Position numbers and translations under genes: made by a program. Of a stretch of DNA of 64,000 bases, positions 1 to 10,602 are shown piece after piece (within the stretch, counting starts at the first letter, position 1; each line of letters starts with the position of its first letter). The DNA lies in contig OX637336.1 of the NCBI GenBank assembly GCA_951799405.1, forward strand, positions 20,317,479 to 20,381,478, read 5' to 3'. The notes beneath the pieces were generated by a model. The model was given only the letters and a program-made list of their open reading frames with translations. It searched no databases and was not told the DNA's origin. The DNA is from Agapetus fuscipes (lineage: Eukaryota > Arthropoda > Insecta > Trichoptera > Glossosomatidae).

Positions 1-59
1 TTTAAAAAACATACATAACCTACATATTTCAGGTCTCACTTTTTGCTGTTTTGTTAGTT

Positions 60-430
60 TTGTCATGTGCCGTTAATATTCTGTTCAACATGTGTGATGT
101 TGTGTCATGTGATGTTTTGTCTTGTGATGTTTTTTTATTGTGAAGTACTTGCCTGTGTTGTTTTGTGATGTGTTGTTCTGTCATGTGTCGTTCTATCATG
201 TGTCATTCTGTAATGTGTCGTTCTTTCACGTGTCATTATGGTATGTGTCGTTCTCTCATGTGTCGTTCTGTCAGTTATCTTTCTTTCATTTGTCATTCTG
301 TTATCTGTCGCTCTTTCATGTGTCTTTCTGTCATGTGCCATTATGTCATGTGTTAAACTGTTATATGTCATTCTGTCACGTGTCGTTTTTTCATGTATCA
401 TTCTGTCATGGGCACTGCATTCTGTCACTG
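60..430. repeat. 15-bp minisatellite, TGTCATGTGTCGTTC type
   Basis: Degenerate 15-bp direct repeats alternate between TGTGATGTTTTGTCA and TGTGTCGTTCTGTCA forms. The 3' end closes with TGTCACTGCCCGC, close to the TGTCACTGTGCC closing signature of the arrays near 10630 and 27910. Because 15 is a multiple of three, both strands carry long frames with 5-residue periodicity (His-Asp-Arg-Thr-Thr-like on the minus strand). These are by-products, not genes. Confidence 0.85.
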
Positions 431-1245
431 CCCGCAAGTACCCCTTATACAGGAATTTTCAATTACCACCCAGTAGATACAATCGGCGGCATTCTTTATG
501 AAAATTGATGAACGTCCCATTACCAGCACTCACACCAGCTGTTCACAACCAAAGGTTTTCTTATCAAAACTATAGCTAAAGATTTCATCCCGAAACCATG
601 AAGTGAGAGATTTGTTAAATCTTTCCCCTGTAAAGAAAGTTGCGAACTATAGTTGTTCCTTAGCTCCTATCTGTGTTTACCGATGACTTACAACGGGCAG
701 ATTTGGAAGTTGATCAGTTGCTTAAGAAGTTGCAAAATTTAACAACCAACATCAATTTTGTCACATTTGGTGGGCTTGAACTTAGCATCGCCAGTGCAGT
801 GTCTGTACATGCATCTAAGAACAAGTTGTTAAAACTATAACTGTTACTTTACCACCGTTCCATTTGGGGTAGACATAACCTTTAAAGTCACAATGTGTAA
901 ATCCCTTCACCAAGCTATACTTTTCTCGGTCTTTCTTTCTTCTAAATACACAGTTCCTTAATCTTTCATTATTTATTTAAAAAAAAAACTGCTGCTCCCG
1001 AAGAAACTGTTTTTTTAATCGCTGCAAAAATCTTATTTAAAAAATGTTCTCCACTACTTTTAAACACAATATAAAACATGGAAATAGTCCACTGCGTGTG
1101 TTGTTTTTTTCCTTTCATATTTAAGCGCTCTCAGTGTTTTTTGTTACAAAATCAATCAATATGCTTTTATTCATAAAAAAAATATATGAGAGCCTCAGCC
1201 ATTACAACTCTTTCAAAATAAGTGCTTCTGTTTCATGCAAAACTC
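431..1245. other. AT-rich stretch, nothing recognised
   Basis: No domain-like ORF, tRNA-like head, TIR pair or A-module core is visible here. Homopolymer A and T runs are present. Confidence 0.5.
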
Positions 1246-1375
1246 ATCAACATCATCATTAATGGGGCGATAAATTAGGGTAGGTTTTGGCGTTCTTAAT
1301 CAACTGCTGCTAACGCTGTCTGTCCCATACTCCTACCGCAAGTCAATGCGCCAACTCTCTTTCGAGCTTTTTGCT
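1246..1375 (-). mobile_element. LINE-4 3'-end fragment
   Basis: CATCATCATTAATGG followed by a GGTTTTGGC and CAACTGCTGC block resembles the 3' end of the retrotransposon copy at 9703. Read on the minus strand it is the extreme C-terminus and tail of a reverse transcriptase. It is too short to assign to a clade. Confidence 0.5.
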
Positions 1376-1385
1376 CTAGATCAGA

Positions 1386-1623
1386 GGTTCCCAAACTTTT
1401 ATTACTCATAGACCCCATATTTATAGATTTCAAAATTTTGGGGGTCCGATAGACCCCCTAACAATTTTTGCGGCTTTTTGTCTAGAATATCGCCCACGGG
1501 GGGGGGGGCGGGGTAGGCACGCGATTTTCAAAGTTTGTAGACCCCCTCTTACGACTTGTAGACCCCCATTTTTATGTTACGTCAATATAGACCCCCATCG
1601 AGTATCCGCAGACCCTCAGGGGC
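1386..1623. mobile_element. hAT-like non-autonomous fragment
   Basis: Starts CAGAGGTTCCCAAACTTTTA, a terminus typical of hAT non-autonomous elements, and contains several AGACCCCC blocks plus a run of about ten G at 1500. The matching right terminus is missing; a SINE-1 copy begins at 1624, so the element looks truncated. Confidence 0.5.
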
Positions 1624-1850
1624 CGATGCCGAGAGCAAGGGTTCGATCTCAAGGCTTACTCAGCCTTCACAATAAATTCAAACCAGCCCCCCCGGGAGCT
1701 GGGAAATCCCCACTTTAACTGAAAGTGGTTGGTGTGAGGCCGGCCCCCTTACCCGTAAAAATAAATAGGTCCTGAATCACCACATGAGACCCCTTGGGGC
1801 ATAACGCAGGCAGGAAGTTACACTATATGTGTAGCTTAGTTGTGTTTATC
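1624..1850 (+). mobile_element. SINE-1 (short variant), 5' truncated
   Basis: Begins inside the tRNA-like head at ATGCCGAGAGC and GGGTTCGATCTC, then jumps to the body at TTACTCAGCC. It lacks the GGTGTCAGAAATG segment, as do the copies at 13054 and 49114, so the deletion defines a subfamily. It ends TGTGTAGCTTAGTTG. Confidence 0.85.
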
Positions 1851-1958
1851 TGCATATACACAAAACAGGTTTATTAAGGTTGGCGCAAACACATGATTAG
1901 GTATACTCCGTGAATTTAAATCTGAACTAAACATTTTCGAAGGAAAAATACTCGATCT

Positions 1959-2036
1959 CGGTCGATAGCTCAGTTGGTGAAATGCTTGCATTCCATACCG
2001 AGAGCTCAGGCTCGAATTCCAACGACAGTGTCTCTT
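1959..2036 (+). mobile_element. SINE-1 tRNA-like head only
   Basis: GGTCGATAGCTCAGTTGGT (A box) and GGCTCGAATTCC (B box) are present but the SINE body is not. It is either a 3'-truncated SINE-1 or a tRNA pseudogene; the match to SINE-1 heads favours the former. Confidence 0.7.
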
Positions 2037-2196
2037 TGTTTTTAATTTTTGCACGTTTCGCTCATATTCTTGACAAGCTTCTCCAGATTTTTTTGTGATT
2101 ATTTTTACCGATGACATAAATCTAAAATCGTTTGAGAACTGTAAGAAATAAAAATAGTTGATGATTTATTAATTATAGCACCGTTTCGTGATGTAG

Positions 2197-2375
2197 TCAC
2201 TCCAAGGGCGCTTGTGCAAACGATGCCAGAAATTTGCTTGTCTTCAGTGCATTCCGGAACTTTCCATGGTCCTCTAGCTCTCTCACATGATGTGGCAAGT
2301 GGTTCGAGGTCAGAGGACCAGCAACTGCAAATGCACGATCTCCAAACATTGTGTTAACGCTTCTTATTGGTTCTA
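2197..2375 (-). pseudogene. LINE-7 reverse transcriptase C-terminus (L2/CR1-like)
   Basis: The minus-strand frame contains FGDRAFAVAGPL followed by HLPHHVRELED, a signature of the region after the reverse-transcriptase domain in L2/CR1-type elements. The catalytic domain is absent. The first residues of the open frame are unrelated flank. Confidence 0.7.
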
Positions 2376-2710
2376 AATAGGTACAGAATAGCAAGAAAAC
2401 TTTGGAAAAATGCAAACATTATAAAACCATACTTTAATTTTTTTTGGTACATTGTGTGCAGGTTTATATACAATCAAATTATTAATTTTCAAAAGTGCAG
2501 ATGTCCCGCAGGGGTGGCATGTATCGGGGTAACATATTTCAGAAGTGGATTTTAATTAAGAACGATGGGGGGTGACAGGGGAAGAGTATGGGGGAGTATC
2601 CAACAGTGGGGGGTAAACTGCTGAAACTGTCACACGAGAAAATGATAAACTAAAAGTGTACGGTTCCTTTGAAATAATGAGCTTTTAACCCGTGTGAAAA
2701 TTTGCACACT
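2376..2710. other. Unassigned spacer
   Basis: Contains a G-rich patch (GGGGGGTGACAGGGG near 2567) but no element ends that I can define. Confidence 0.4.
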
Positions 2711-3126
2711 GCCTCCCCCCTTTAGCTGAAGTGGTTGGTGTAAGGTCGGCCCCCCTATCTGTAAAAATAAAAAGGTTACGTTCGCCACATGCAACCTTCT
2801 TCTTCATCTTCTTTATGTGCCACTTCTATCGAAGATCGGCGATCATCATGGCTATTTTAACTTAAGATGCTGTGACTCAAAACAGTGACTTGGCCACTTC
2901 TGCCGAACCACTGTCGCAGGTTTTTCAGCCACGATGTCCTTCGGCGTCCCTGAGATCTTCTCCCCTCAATCTTACCCTGAATGATGAGATGAAGGAGACG
3001 GCACTTCTCATTTCTCATTATGTGACCAAGTACATAAGCTTTCTGTGCTTAATGGCTGGCAGCACATGCAATCTCTTTGGGGATAACGCGGCAGGAAGTT
3101 AAACTATATGTGTTGCTAAGTAGCGT
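2711..3126 (+). mobile_element. SINE-1 3' half, split by a LINE-6 insertion
   Basis: The left part runs to CGCCACATGCAAC near 2795. The body resumes near 3063 at CACATGCAATC and ends GCGGCAGGAAGTTAAAC. The repeated ACATGCAA at the two junctions looks like a target-site duplication for the inserted LINE-6 piece. Confidence 0.8.
2797..3062 (-). pseudogene. LINE-6 3' end inserted in SINE-1
   Basis: On the minus strand it encodes NLRQWFGRSG, then a degraded match to the KIAMMIADLR tail of the same family (see 53108), and finishes in a GAAGAAGATGAAGAAG tail adjoining the left junction. This is a 5'-truncated non-LTR retrotransposon, dead by frameshift and stop codons. Confidence 0.7.
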
Positions 3127-3234
3127 CCGTAGACATAGATAGTCCGTAGTAATAGATGGAAAATACTTTTTGTTTATTGTTTTTTTTCGTGTCAAGACAA
3201 CCCTGTGAAAGATAATTCGTCCGCAAAGCGTTAG

Positions 3235-3490
3235 TCTATAATCTATAATCTAAGTTGCGAAGATATATAAACATTAAAAACTCATATCAAATGCACGCCC
3301 ACCGACAGACACGTACAAGCTCGCGCTAACAAATGCTGAATGTGTACTTACAAATTAAAAAAAACTTTAAATCAACATACACCCTGCAGCTTTTGCCGAC
3401 CTTCCCTGAAACAGGAGTGACATTGGCAAAGTGAAACACTGTTTACAGTATGGGTGGTCAGCCTCATACCAACCTATAAGTCAAGGAATA
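3235..3490 (-). mobile_element. A-module, A3 subfamily
   Basis: Near full length. Tail repeats of TATAATC lie at the left and CCTATAAGTCAAGGAA at the right. The internal TTCAGCATTTGTTAGC-type core is diagnostic of A3. Confidence 0.9.
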
Positions 3491-4140
3491 ATTATCAATG
3501 GAAAAATCAGTCACACAAGAGTTCGTTTTTTTTCCATAATGAATAAATACGAGTTTTTATAGAATAATCATTCTCTAACGATACACTCCTATTTTCACGG
3601 AAAGGTGGCAAGAATTAAGAAGTTTTATAAAGTTTTTAATGTATAAACCTGTTTTTGTTTAAGCTTGTCTACAGATAGTAAACTTTCAAATATTGATACA
3701 TGTATTCGGTCAACATAGATAGAGCTTTACAAAGAATACAATAATATGAGAGTTGAAAAAAAATCTTACAAATATAATGGAACTAAATGCTTGTAAGATA
3801 ATCAAACAAAAATTGGCATTTATATTATTAAGTGATCCGAATGACTCGACTGGCATTTAGCTTTGAGTACATGGTGAAATAGCTTAGATAGGACTCCGAC
3901 GGAACGTCTTGGAAACTTGTATTCCCACAGCTCAGGTGCCCGGAGTCTTAGTAATTCAATACGCTTTGGTAGCTGCGGCACTTAGAGAACGTTTACAAAC
4001 AAAATACAGGCAAGTTTGAGGTCCCAGCGCATCGCTTCAGAGCCGAGACGTTCAACCAGGAGCGTGCAGAGTGAACAGACATGAAACATAAGCACACGGA
4101 GAAGAATGATGGAAGAATAATGATAGGATGGTGATGATGG
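3491..4140. other. Unassigned AT-rich stretch
   Basis: No domain, tRNA-like head or inverted termini seen. Confidence 0.4.
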
Positions 4141-4149
4141 CTCAGTTAA

Positions 4150-4600
4150 TCATTTTTGAAAGAAATTTTTTTTTTTGAGAAGGTTTTAGACAATTGATTT
4201 TTATAAATATTTAAAAATATAAAAACATTGTTGTAATTCACTTTATTCTTTTTGTTTGCTCGAATATTTTCGCCTAAATGAGGCATCTTCAATGTTTTAC
4301 TATTTATATTTTTAAATATTTATAAAAATGGACTTTCACTGTGTTAACAGATCAACACTAAAAAATATTAATTGATTTATATATTCTTTAGAAACAAAAT
4401 TCTAATGAAACACTGTTTCTATTCACAAATATAAATTTATTTTAATTTATTATTACGAACGTTTTTGATCTGGTCGATCATCTTCAGGTGAGAATAAAAT
4501 CAATTGATATTTGTGAAAATAAACAGTGTTTCATTAGAATTTTGTTTCTAAAAATATAAAAATCAATCAATATGAATATTTACCATGAAAAATATCAATT
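4150..4600 (-). mobile_element. Penelope-like terminal repeat region with ~50-bp inverted repeat
   Basis: Two copies of GAAACAAAATTCTAATGAAA lie in inverted orientation (about 4390-4437 and 4503-4553) around a hammerhead-like core at 4461-4488. A second core lies at 4267-4292. GGACTTTCACTGTGTTAAC at 4329 recurs at 41388, downstream of the GIY-YIG fragment, which links this region to that Penelope-like family. No coding part is left here. Confidence 0.5.
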
Positions 4601-4619
4601 ATAGACAATTGTTTATACA

Positions 4620-5240
4620 CACAACCTTTTATGGCACGCAAAGGCAAACGCAATTAAGCTACATATATAGTGTACCTTCTTGTTGCGTTATTCTCAAAGG
4701 AGCTTGCATTCGGCGAGAGGAACCTAAAATGCATTTTTGCAAGTATGTTAATCAAGTATATGAATATCGCTTTTGCAAGTATGTTAAAGTGGAAAGTTCC
4801 CAGCTGCCGAGGGGGCTGGTTTTTATTTCTTGTGAAGGTTGAGTAAATCTTTCCGGTATTTTTTGGGTTTGAAATAAGCACAAAAACGGTAAATTGTTTC
4901 TGACACCCTCGTTAAGATTCGAACCCGCGCTCTCGGCATGGAATGCAAGCACGCTTCATTTTTTTTAAGAAATCCTGTGCCGGAGACTCCCTAGATTTTA
5001 GAGACTCTAGTGCCAATACTGAAGCAAGTCCCAGTTGCTGTAAGGCTGAATGGACCTTTTATGTCCGGTCTTTGGTAAAGGTATCCAAATTTTTCAATCC
5101 ATCAAAGAGCATATTTGAAAATATTAATGCGATTTTTTTGTGCTTCGCTGAGATTCAAGCCCACGAACTTTCATTTACGAGTCAAAAGCATAATCGCTAG
5201 ACTACGGATCGGTCGAATACACTGTACAATGAGCTACAAT
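4620..5240 (-). mobile_element. SINE-1, interrupted by SINE-2
   Basis: Minus-strand SINE-1 with a diverged 3' half containing a duplicated TTTTGCAAGTATGTTAA segment (4735-4785). The tRNA-like head breaks at GCAAGCACGCTTCA (4954) and resumes after the SINE-2 copy at about 5220 with ACAATGAGCTAC. Confidence 0.8.
4955..5216 (-). mobile_element. SINE-2, poly(A)-tailed form, nested in SINE-1
   Basis: Starts (in plus-strand order) with a T run and AAGAAATCCTGTGCCGG, the 3' end of the poly(A) form. It ends with ACTACGGATCGGTCG, the complement of the tRNA-like 5' end. An internal deletion removes the GCCGCAGAGG block. Confidence 0.8.
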
Positions 5241-5849
5241 AAATTGTTTTGCTATTCAAAGCTTTTCTTCTTGTCCACATTTTTTGTTAATCAGAGCTCT
5301 CAGCTGCTGTTGTATGCAAATTCTACAAAGTCAAGGGTGTCGTATAATGTTACAAGGCATCCCCCATCTTACAGGAAACCTCTCCACCCCTGTCCTGGAG
5401 GGAGATGAGGCTCCTACTCCCTCTTTTGAAGACTTCCACCATGCTGCGTTGCACCATCTTTTGGAATACATTATGCGAGGTTGTAGATCCATCCCCCTTT
5501 ATAAGTATATGTTATTAATATTCAACGATGCGTTGTTTATAAATTTAATAAAAAATCTGTATTCATTTATTTTAAAAAATATCTATGCATATTGTATGAA
5601 TATTATAATTAGGAAAAATACTGTTTACAATGAGTCCCAAACATTTTTGAATCTGGGACTTTTTCTGCGCGAGCAAACGTCAGTATTGTGTGGGACTGCC
5701 ACCCTTAGCAACGAAAAATACAATATTTGTTTGCCGTTGTCCTATCAACCAGGCTGGGTAATGAGGTTCATTTTTGCGCACTTTTCAATATTCCGACCTC
5801 ATAAGAAATCGGATATTTGAATTTAAAAGAAAAACACCATAAGCTTATG
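5241..5849. other. Unassigned; one short shared block
   Basis: No gene recognised. TTTTCAATATTCCGACCTC near 5785 resembles TTTTCAATGTTCCAACCTC near 39050, so a further low-copy repeat may cover both. Confidence 0.4.
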
Positions 5850-5966
5850 TTTATGTCACCCCTGTTTCAGAGTAAGTACGCAAACTTACACGTGTCTGTT
5901 TGTGGGCATGCATTTAATATCATTTTTTACAGTTTATTTATCTTTGCCACTTAGATTAAGGATTAA
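5850..5966 (+). mobile_element. A-module fragment, internally deleted
   Basis: TGTCACCCCTGTTTCAG joins directly to ACTTACACGTGTCTG, then TTTGCCACTTAGATTAAG at the end. About half of the module is missing from the middle. Confidence 0.75.
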
Positions 5967-6234
5967 TTTACACTTCCTAATTGAATGCCTAGACAGAAAA
6001 CCCATTAGACAAGCCAATAATGTAATAAAATATCTTGTTAAATTTATATCCTTTGTAGTTCAAAATTCATGTTTAAATTTAAAACACATATTTGTAAAAT
6101 GCACTTTTACACAAATTACAAAAATATTTGCAAAATTGTACGCAAATCAAAAAGTAAAGCATGTTTATAAGTAATATTGAAATGTAGAAAAATAATATTA
6201 AAATTTGAAATACCAACGAGAAGTCCGGTCGATA

Positions 6235-6553
6235 GCTCAGGTGGTAGAGTGCTTGCATTCCATGCCGAAAGCTCGGGTTCGAATCCCACCGAGGCGAGGG
6301 TGTCAGAAATGATTTCCCGTTTCGGTGTTTATTTCAAACCCCAAAATAAAAATACCGGCAAGGTTTACTCAGCCTTCACAATAAATGAGTACCAGCACTC
6401 TCGGGAGCTGGGAAACCTCCACTTCAACTGAAGTGGTTGGCGTAAGGCCGACCCCCTTACCTGTAAAAATAAATAGGTTCAACCCGCCACATGCGACCCC
6501 TTCGGGGATAACGCGGCAAGAAGTTACATATATGTGTAGCTTAGTTGCGTTTT
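6235..6553 (+). mobile_element. SINE-1, complete reference copy
   Basis: The tRNA-like head has an A box GATAGCTCAGGTGGTAGAG and a B box GGGTTCGAATCCC. The body contains GGTGTCAGAAATGATT, TTTACTCAGCC and CCCCTTACCTGTAAAA, and the end is TGTAGCTTAGTTGCG. Pol III transcription from the internal promoter is expected by family analogy. It is the least damaged SINE-1 here. Confidence 0.93.
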
Positions 6554-7164
6554 TTAAGTCCTATAAACTATAATGCAAACTTTTCAAATTTTATTTTTTT
6601 AAGTAAATTCTTTAATTTAACATTATTTGCTATGGCTTCTTTAAACTAATTTTTGATAAGCTTCTGCCCATAACCACGACGTATTGTTGACCCTATACAA
6701 GGTCACTCTCTGTCTCCAGAAAAGGTCAAAAATATGTTGTTTTTTTCGTCTCCGGTATAAATTATTTAAAAACTTGTCGCACAAACAGGTCATATTTTCA
6801 GCACAGAGGCTGCCGTTTCTACAGCCTCGGTGGGCGCCTTTTCAGGACATTATGTGCGAATAATGAAAAAACTTCAAGCGCAAATAAATTTGGCGAAATC
6901 GTGTACCGAAAATTTAAGCTTTGCTTTTTGTTAATTTACGAGTATGGACAAAAGCGTTTTTCGATTGCCAACAATTTGTTGAAATTTTAAATAATTATAC
7001 TTGCAAATATTTCTAATTTATTTTAGGACAATTTTATAATATTTTTGACCTTGATATTACAGAATTGAATTTCGGTTAATTACACTTTAATCTTTAATTA
7101 AAGTTGCAAAGATATATTAAAATTTACATTTCAAAAAAAAAAAATGTGAAAGACCTTTTTTGTG
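6554..7164. other. Unassigned AT-rich stretch
   Basis: No recognisable element apart from A/T runs. Confidence 0.4.
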
Positions 7165-7430
7165 CTGGAAATACTTCGTCCCGTGATTGTTTGTCTTATC
7201 AAAGGTATATCTATCAGAGGTAATTTCACATGAACAATGTTTGTACGTGTACTGGATCAATGTTTCTTATGAAAACTGGAAATTGTATTTAAAAATATAC
7301 AAAACAACTCTCACATTATCGTGTTTTACGTTTTTTTCGTAGCTCAGATTGTGTAGAATGTGTTTCTTAGATACTTTTATTGAAAGGTGATGATTGAATT
7401 TAATTGCTGACAAGCCAAACAAGCACTGAA
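7165..7430 (+). mobile_element. MITE-1, full length
   Basis: The left TIR (GATTGTTTGTCTTATC) and the right TIR (GCCAAACAAGCACTGAAG, inverted) bound a core with ACTCTCACATTATCGTG and GCTCAGATTGTGTAGAATG. No coding capacity. The superfamily is undetermined. Confidence 0.8.
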
Positions 7431-7586
7431 GGGAAGATTAAGAAATCATCATCTCGTCATCATCATTTCTCTGACATTTCTTTAAAAAAATGTCCTTCAT
7501 TCGTCATGCAAATAAAAAATATTTTTACTCTTAAAACCAATCAAGCAAAGGAACCTCTAAATGATTTGGATACTTTAAAACTTCAG

Positions 7587-7825
7587 TATCCTTAGAACGA
7601 GTTGCAAAACATGAGTAAAGTAAAGTTAAAAGAACGTTTAAAAGAATGATTTTCCCCAAAATCTGCCGTGTTTGTTTCTGACACTTTATGGTTTTAGCAA
7701 AAGAGTTACAGTGATGAAGAAAATCAAGTTCAAACAAACAAAAACGGCAAATTTTGGGGAAAACCACTCTTTAATTCTTTCAGTAAACTTTACTTTACTC
7801 AAGTTTTGCAACTCGTACTTAGAGT
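7587..7825. mobile_element. MITE-2, copy 1, with ~95-bp TIRs
   Basis: Long inverted repeats start TATCCTTAGAACGAG and end CTCGTACTTAGAGTA around a ~45-bp loop with AAAAGAGTTACAGTGATG. The whole element could fold into one hairpin. Flanks are CAG and CTG. Confidence 0.85.
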
Positions 7826-8033
7826 ACTGAACAAAAATTCGAAAGTGTCACTCTTGGAGTCACGTTGTCGAAAGCAAATTTTCTGAAAGCAAAATATCCA
7901 CCATAAAGTAAACTGTTAATATTTATTTGTTAATATTAATTTCGGGCGCGCTGTGTTTATGGATCATTTTTCTTGCTTAAAGTCTCGCCTTTCTTTCGAC
8001 AGTTATGAAGCTGGTCGCACGCCATTTCCTCTC

Positions 8034-8120
8034 TGGGAGGGGAGCAGAAGAGTGAGGGGAAAGAGAGGGGGGAAAGAGAGGAAGGAAAGAGAGGGAGGGG
8101 GGCAAAGAGAGAGGGGGTGG
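8034..8120. repeat. Polypurine (GA-rich) tract
   Basis: About 85 bases that are almost entirely G and A, with blocks such as AAAGAGAGGAAGGAAAGAG. The long plus-strand frame crossing it is low complexity and is not called a gene. Confidence 0.8.
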
Positions 8121-8237
8121 GTAGTGGTAGTGGTGACGTTCATTCTATACAAGCCAAGACGCTTTGCTTACCAAATTAAAAAATATATATATTTCATCCC
8201 TTTGCAGTCGATCTCAAAACTTGAGAACTTGGCGTTT

Positions 8238-8659
8238 TCATGACTCATTCTTTTGCCAAACTGCCCGTTTATGGAATGATCTACCAGTACCCTTAGTACG
8301 AGTTACAAAACTTGAGAAAAGTTAAGTTAACGGAAAGTATTAAAGAGTGATTTTCCCCAAAATCTGGCCGTTTTTGTTTCTTACACTTTATGGTCTTAGC
8401 AAAAGAGTTACAGTGATGAAGAAAATTAAGTTCAAATAAACAAAAACGGAAAATTTTGGGAAAACCACTCTTTAATACTTTCCGTAAACTTTACTTTACT
8501 CCAAGTTTTGCAACTCGTACTAAGGGTACAGTATCTGTGTTCCATTCCCTATTTAATCCGGTTTTATTCAAAACCAACATCAATCGCCACTTCCTTGCAG
8601 CGCCTCACGACAGAAGCAACAACACAAGCAACACCTATGCGTCATCCTTTTTAGGGTGA
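8238..8659 (+). pseudogene. LINE-8 reverse transcriptase C-terminus, split by MITE-2
   Basis: The left part encodes SFFCQTARLWNDLPV (to about 8287). After the MITE-2 insertion the right part encodes SVFHSLFNPVLFKTNINRHF (from 8531) and stops at 8657-8659. ARLWNDLP followed by FK-NI-RH is the usual C-terminal signature of Jockey/CR1-group elements. Only the last ~60 residues remain. Confidence 0.75.
8286..8530. mobile_element. MITE-2, copy 2, inside LINE-8
   Basis: TIRs TACCCTTAGTACGAG and CTCGTACTAAGGGTA are flanked by CAG on both sides, giving a 3-bp target duplication. Removing the element plus one CAG restores the LINE-8 frame, which fixes the boundaries. The interior is nearly identical to copy 1. 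Confidence 0.88.
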
Positions 8660-8885
8660 CATAGACCCCCAAGACTTTCAAGAATTGGAGAGCCTGCCGC
8701 AAAGGATTCCTAAAAAAAAAAACAAACAAACTTTTGAAAATTTCGTTTGTAATTTGTATACCTACGTAAATATTAAAAAATAAACATTTCATTACGCGTT
8801 TTAATTTACATCAATAATCGCTAAATAAATGATTAGTTATTAATTTTAAAAAAATAATCGCTTACATAATTAGTAAAACTTATAC

Positions 8886-8985
8886 ACCAACGGTGCTATT
8901 CACACACAGCAAGTCTATGGCTCAACTGAAATTTAATGTAAATTTTCCATACAAAAAGACGATGATGATCAATAGAACAGGATGT
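8886..8985. mobile_element. MITE-3 fragment
   Basis: AACGGTGCTATTCACACACA and a TATGGCTCAACTG core match the left half of the complete copy at 9058. The right end is not clear. Confidence 0.55.
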
Positions 8986-9057
8986 AGATCAAATGTTTTC
9001 TGAAAACACTGTCAAATTGTAAAACTTAAGAAAATAAAAAGTGTTTTTTAGTGCCTA

Positions 9058-9173
9058 ACGGTGCTATTCACACACAGAAAATCCATGGCTCAATCGCCAT
9101 CTAACGTGATATTAACAAACACAAAAATGATGATCCATGGATCAGCCATGAATAAAGTGTGCTGTGAGTAACC
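9058..9173. mobile_element. MITE-3, complete, ~115 bp
   Basis: The left end GGTGCTATTCACACACAG and the inverted right end CTGTGAGTAACCC carry CCATGGCTCA and TGATCCATGGATCA near-palindromes. A rearranged inverse copy lies at 18998. No coding capacity. Confidence 0.7.
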
Positions 9174-9555
9174 CGGTTAGTCTATAAGTGTAAGTCAACT
9201 ATCTCTTCACAGGCAACCAATTTTGAGAAAATTACATTTTAATGTCAACGAAGGTAGAATTTGTAAATATCCATCGACAAACTGGTTCTTTTTAGTCAAA
9301 ATATAGCTATGGATAAATTAAAAATAAATAAAATGCCGTATATAAGCTGCAATGCGAGCACGTTCCTGGTTGTAAGTAAGAAATGAGAGAGGGGTGAGGG
9401 GGTGGGGTAGCATAGCTTCTGATAAACGAAAAAACAGCGGGCACTAATAAGAAGTGAAGCCTTTAATAACCGGGAATTAGGGCCTGCATGCAAAACAGCG
9501 CCTTCCATTTTTTTTCTTTCTCTTTCTTGATGAAAACAAATTCACTAGGATGGTT
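9174..9555. other. Unassigned spacer
   Basis: No element or gene recognised; a short G-rich segment lies near 9390-9410. Confidence 0.4.
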
Positions 9556-9702
9556 GTTTTTCATGGCTCCATGGTAGAAAGACACGGTGGCAAAACGACA
9601 CATGATATAACGATACATGAAAGAACGATACATGACATAAAGACATATGGCAGAACGACACATGAAAGAACATCACATTGACAGTACATCACATGACTAA
9701 AC

Positions 9703-10040
9703 ATCATCATCATTGGCATGACAACCCGGGGTGGGTCTTGGCCTCCCTCATCAACCTCTGTCAGCGCTATCTATCCAACGTCTTCCTCCTCTAGTTCAAT
9801 ATTCCCTCTGCAAGGCAATCCGCCACCACTACATCCAGCCATCTTACTCGTGGTCTTCCTACTGTCATGTGTCCTTCTGAGTTCGTCAACACAATCCTCT
9901 TCTCCAGGCTCCGATGGTCCATTCACTGAATGTATCCCAGATAATGCAGTCTGTTGACCTTTATTGAGCGGACCACACAAGCCAGGTACAGCTCATATTT
10001 TACGGAGTTATATCTTCTTCGCCATATTTTCGTAAGTTTA
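9703..10040 (-). pseudogene. LINE-4 3' end inserted in minisatellite
   Basis: CATCATCATCATTGGCATGA begins the inverted tail; GGGTGGGTCTTGGCCTCCC and CTTCCTCCTCTAGTTC follow. The pattern is that of the C-terminal ~100 codons of RTE-like elements common in arthropods. Frames are disrupted, and the 79-residue plus-strand ORF across it is antisense noise. Confidence 0.6.
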
Positions 10041-10308
10041 TGAAAAAATATCACAGGAAAGTACATCACAATGACAAAACATCACAAGGCGAAACCGTTT
10101 CATGTGCTATTTATGGTATGTTCTGTTTTAGATATGTGACTTTTTGTCATAGTGATGTTTTGTCATGTGATGTACTGTCATTGTAATATGTTCTTATGTG
10201 TTCTTCTGTCATGTGTTATACTGCCATGTGTCTTTTTGTCATGAGTTGTTCTGTCATGTGGCGCTCTGTCATCTGTCATTCTGTTATGTTTCGAAAAAAA
10301 AAAAAAAA

Positions 10309-10602
10309 TTAGGCAGATTTATTTGTTGAGCGCTGTTTTTGTGTGTATCACACCTCAAGAGGCCTCTGCGAGCTTGGTCGTCGCTGTAGAAAGCGCCAAT
10401 TCTCAAGCAAGACCCAGTTGTTGTAAGGCTAGATGGACCTTTTGATGACCGGTCTTTGGTAAAGGTTTATGAATTTTTCAACCCAGCGAAGAGCAAATTT
10501 GAAAATATAAATGTCTATTTTTTGTGCTCCACCGGGATTCGAACCCACGACCTTCCAGTTACGAGTCCGAAGTGCTACCACCTGGACTACGGACCGATCG
10601 AT
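10309..10602 (-). mobile_element. SINE-2, full length, short-tail form
   Basis: In plus-strand order: TTTATTTGTTGAGCGCTG (3' end of the short-tail form), the AGACCCAGTTGTTGTAAGG body, then ATTCGAACCCACGACC (B box complement) and ACTACGGACCGATCG (5' end). It sits inside the right arm of the minisatellite element. Confidence 0.9.

Noticed and set aside
135..508. Overlapping ORFs of 60-122 codons on both strands with periodic His/Asp/Arg/Thr or Cys/His/Val/Ser composition
   Set aside because: They arise from the 15-bp minisatellite; the period is a multiple of three, so several frames on both strands stay open.
6235..6310. Genuine tRNA gene (GATAGCTCAG... GGTTCGAATCCC)
   Set aside because: The tRNA-like head is followed by the same ~250-bp body at more than a dozen loci and lacks a matching acceptor stem, so it is a SINE head.
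9718..9957. 79-codon plus-strand ORF rich in Ser and Pro
   Set aside because: It is antisense to the LINE-4 C-terminus and has no domain.
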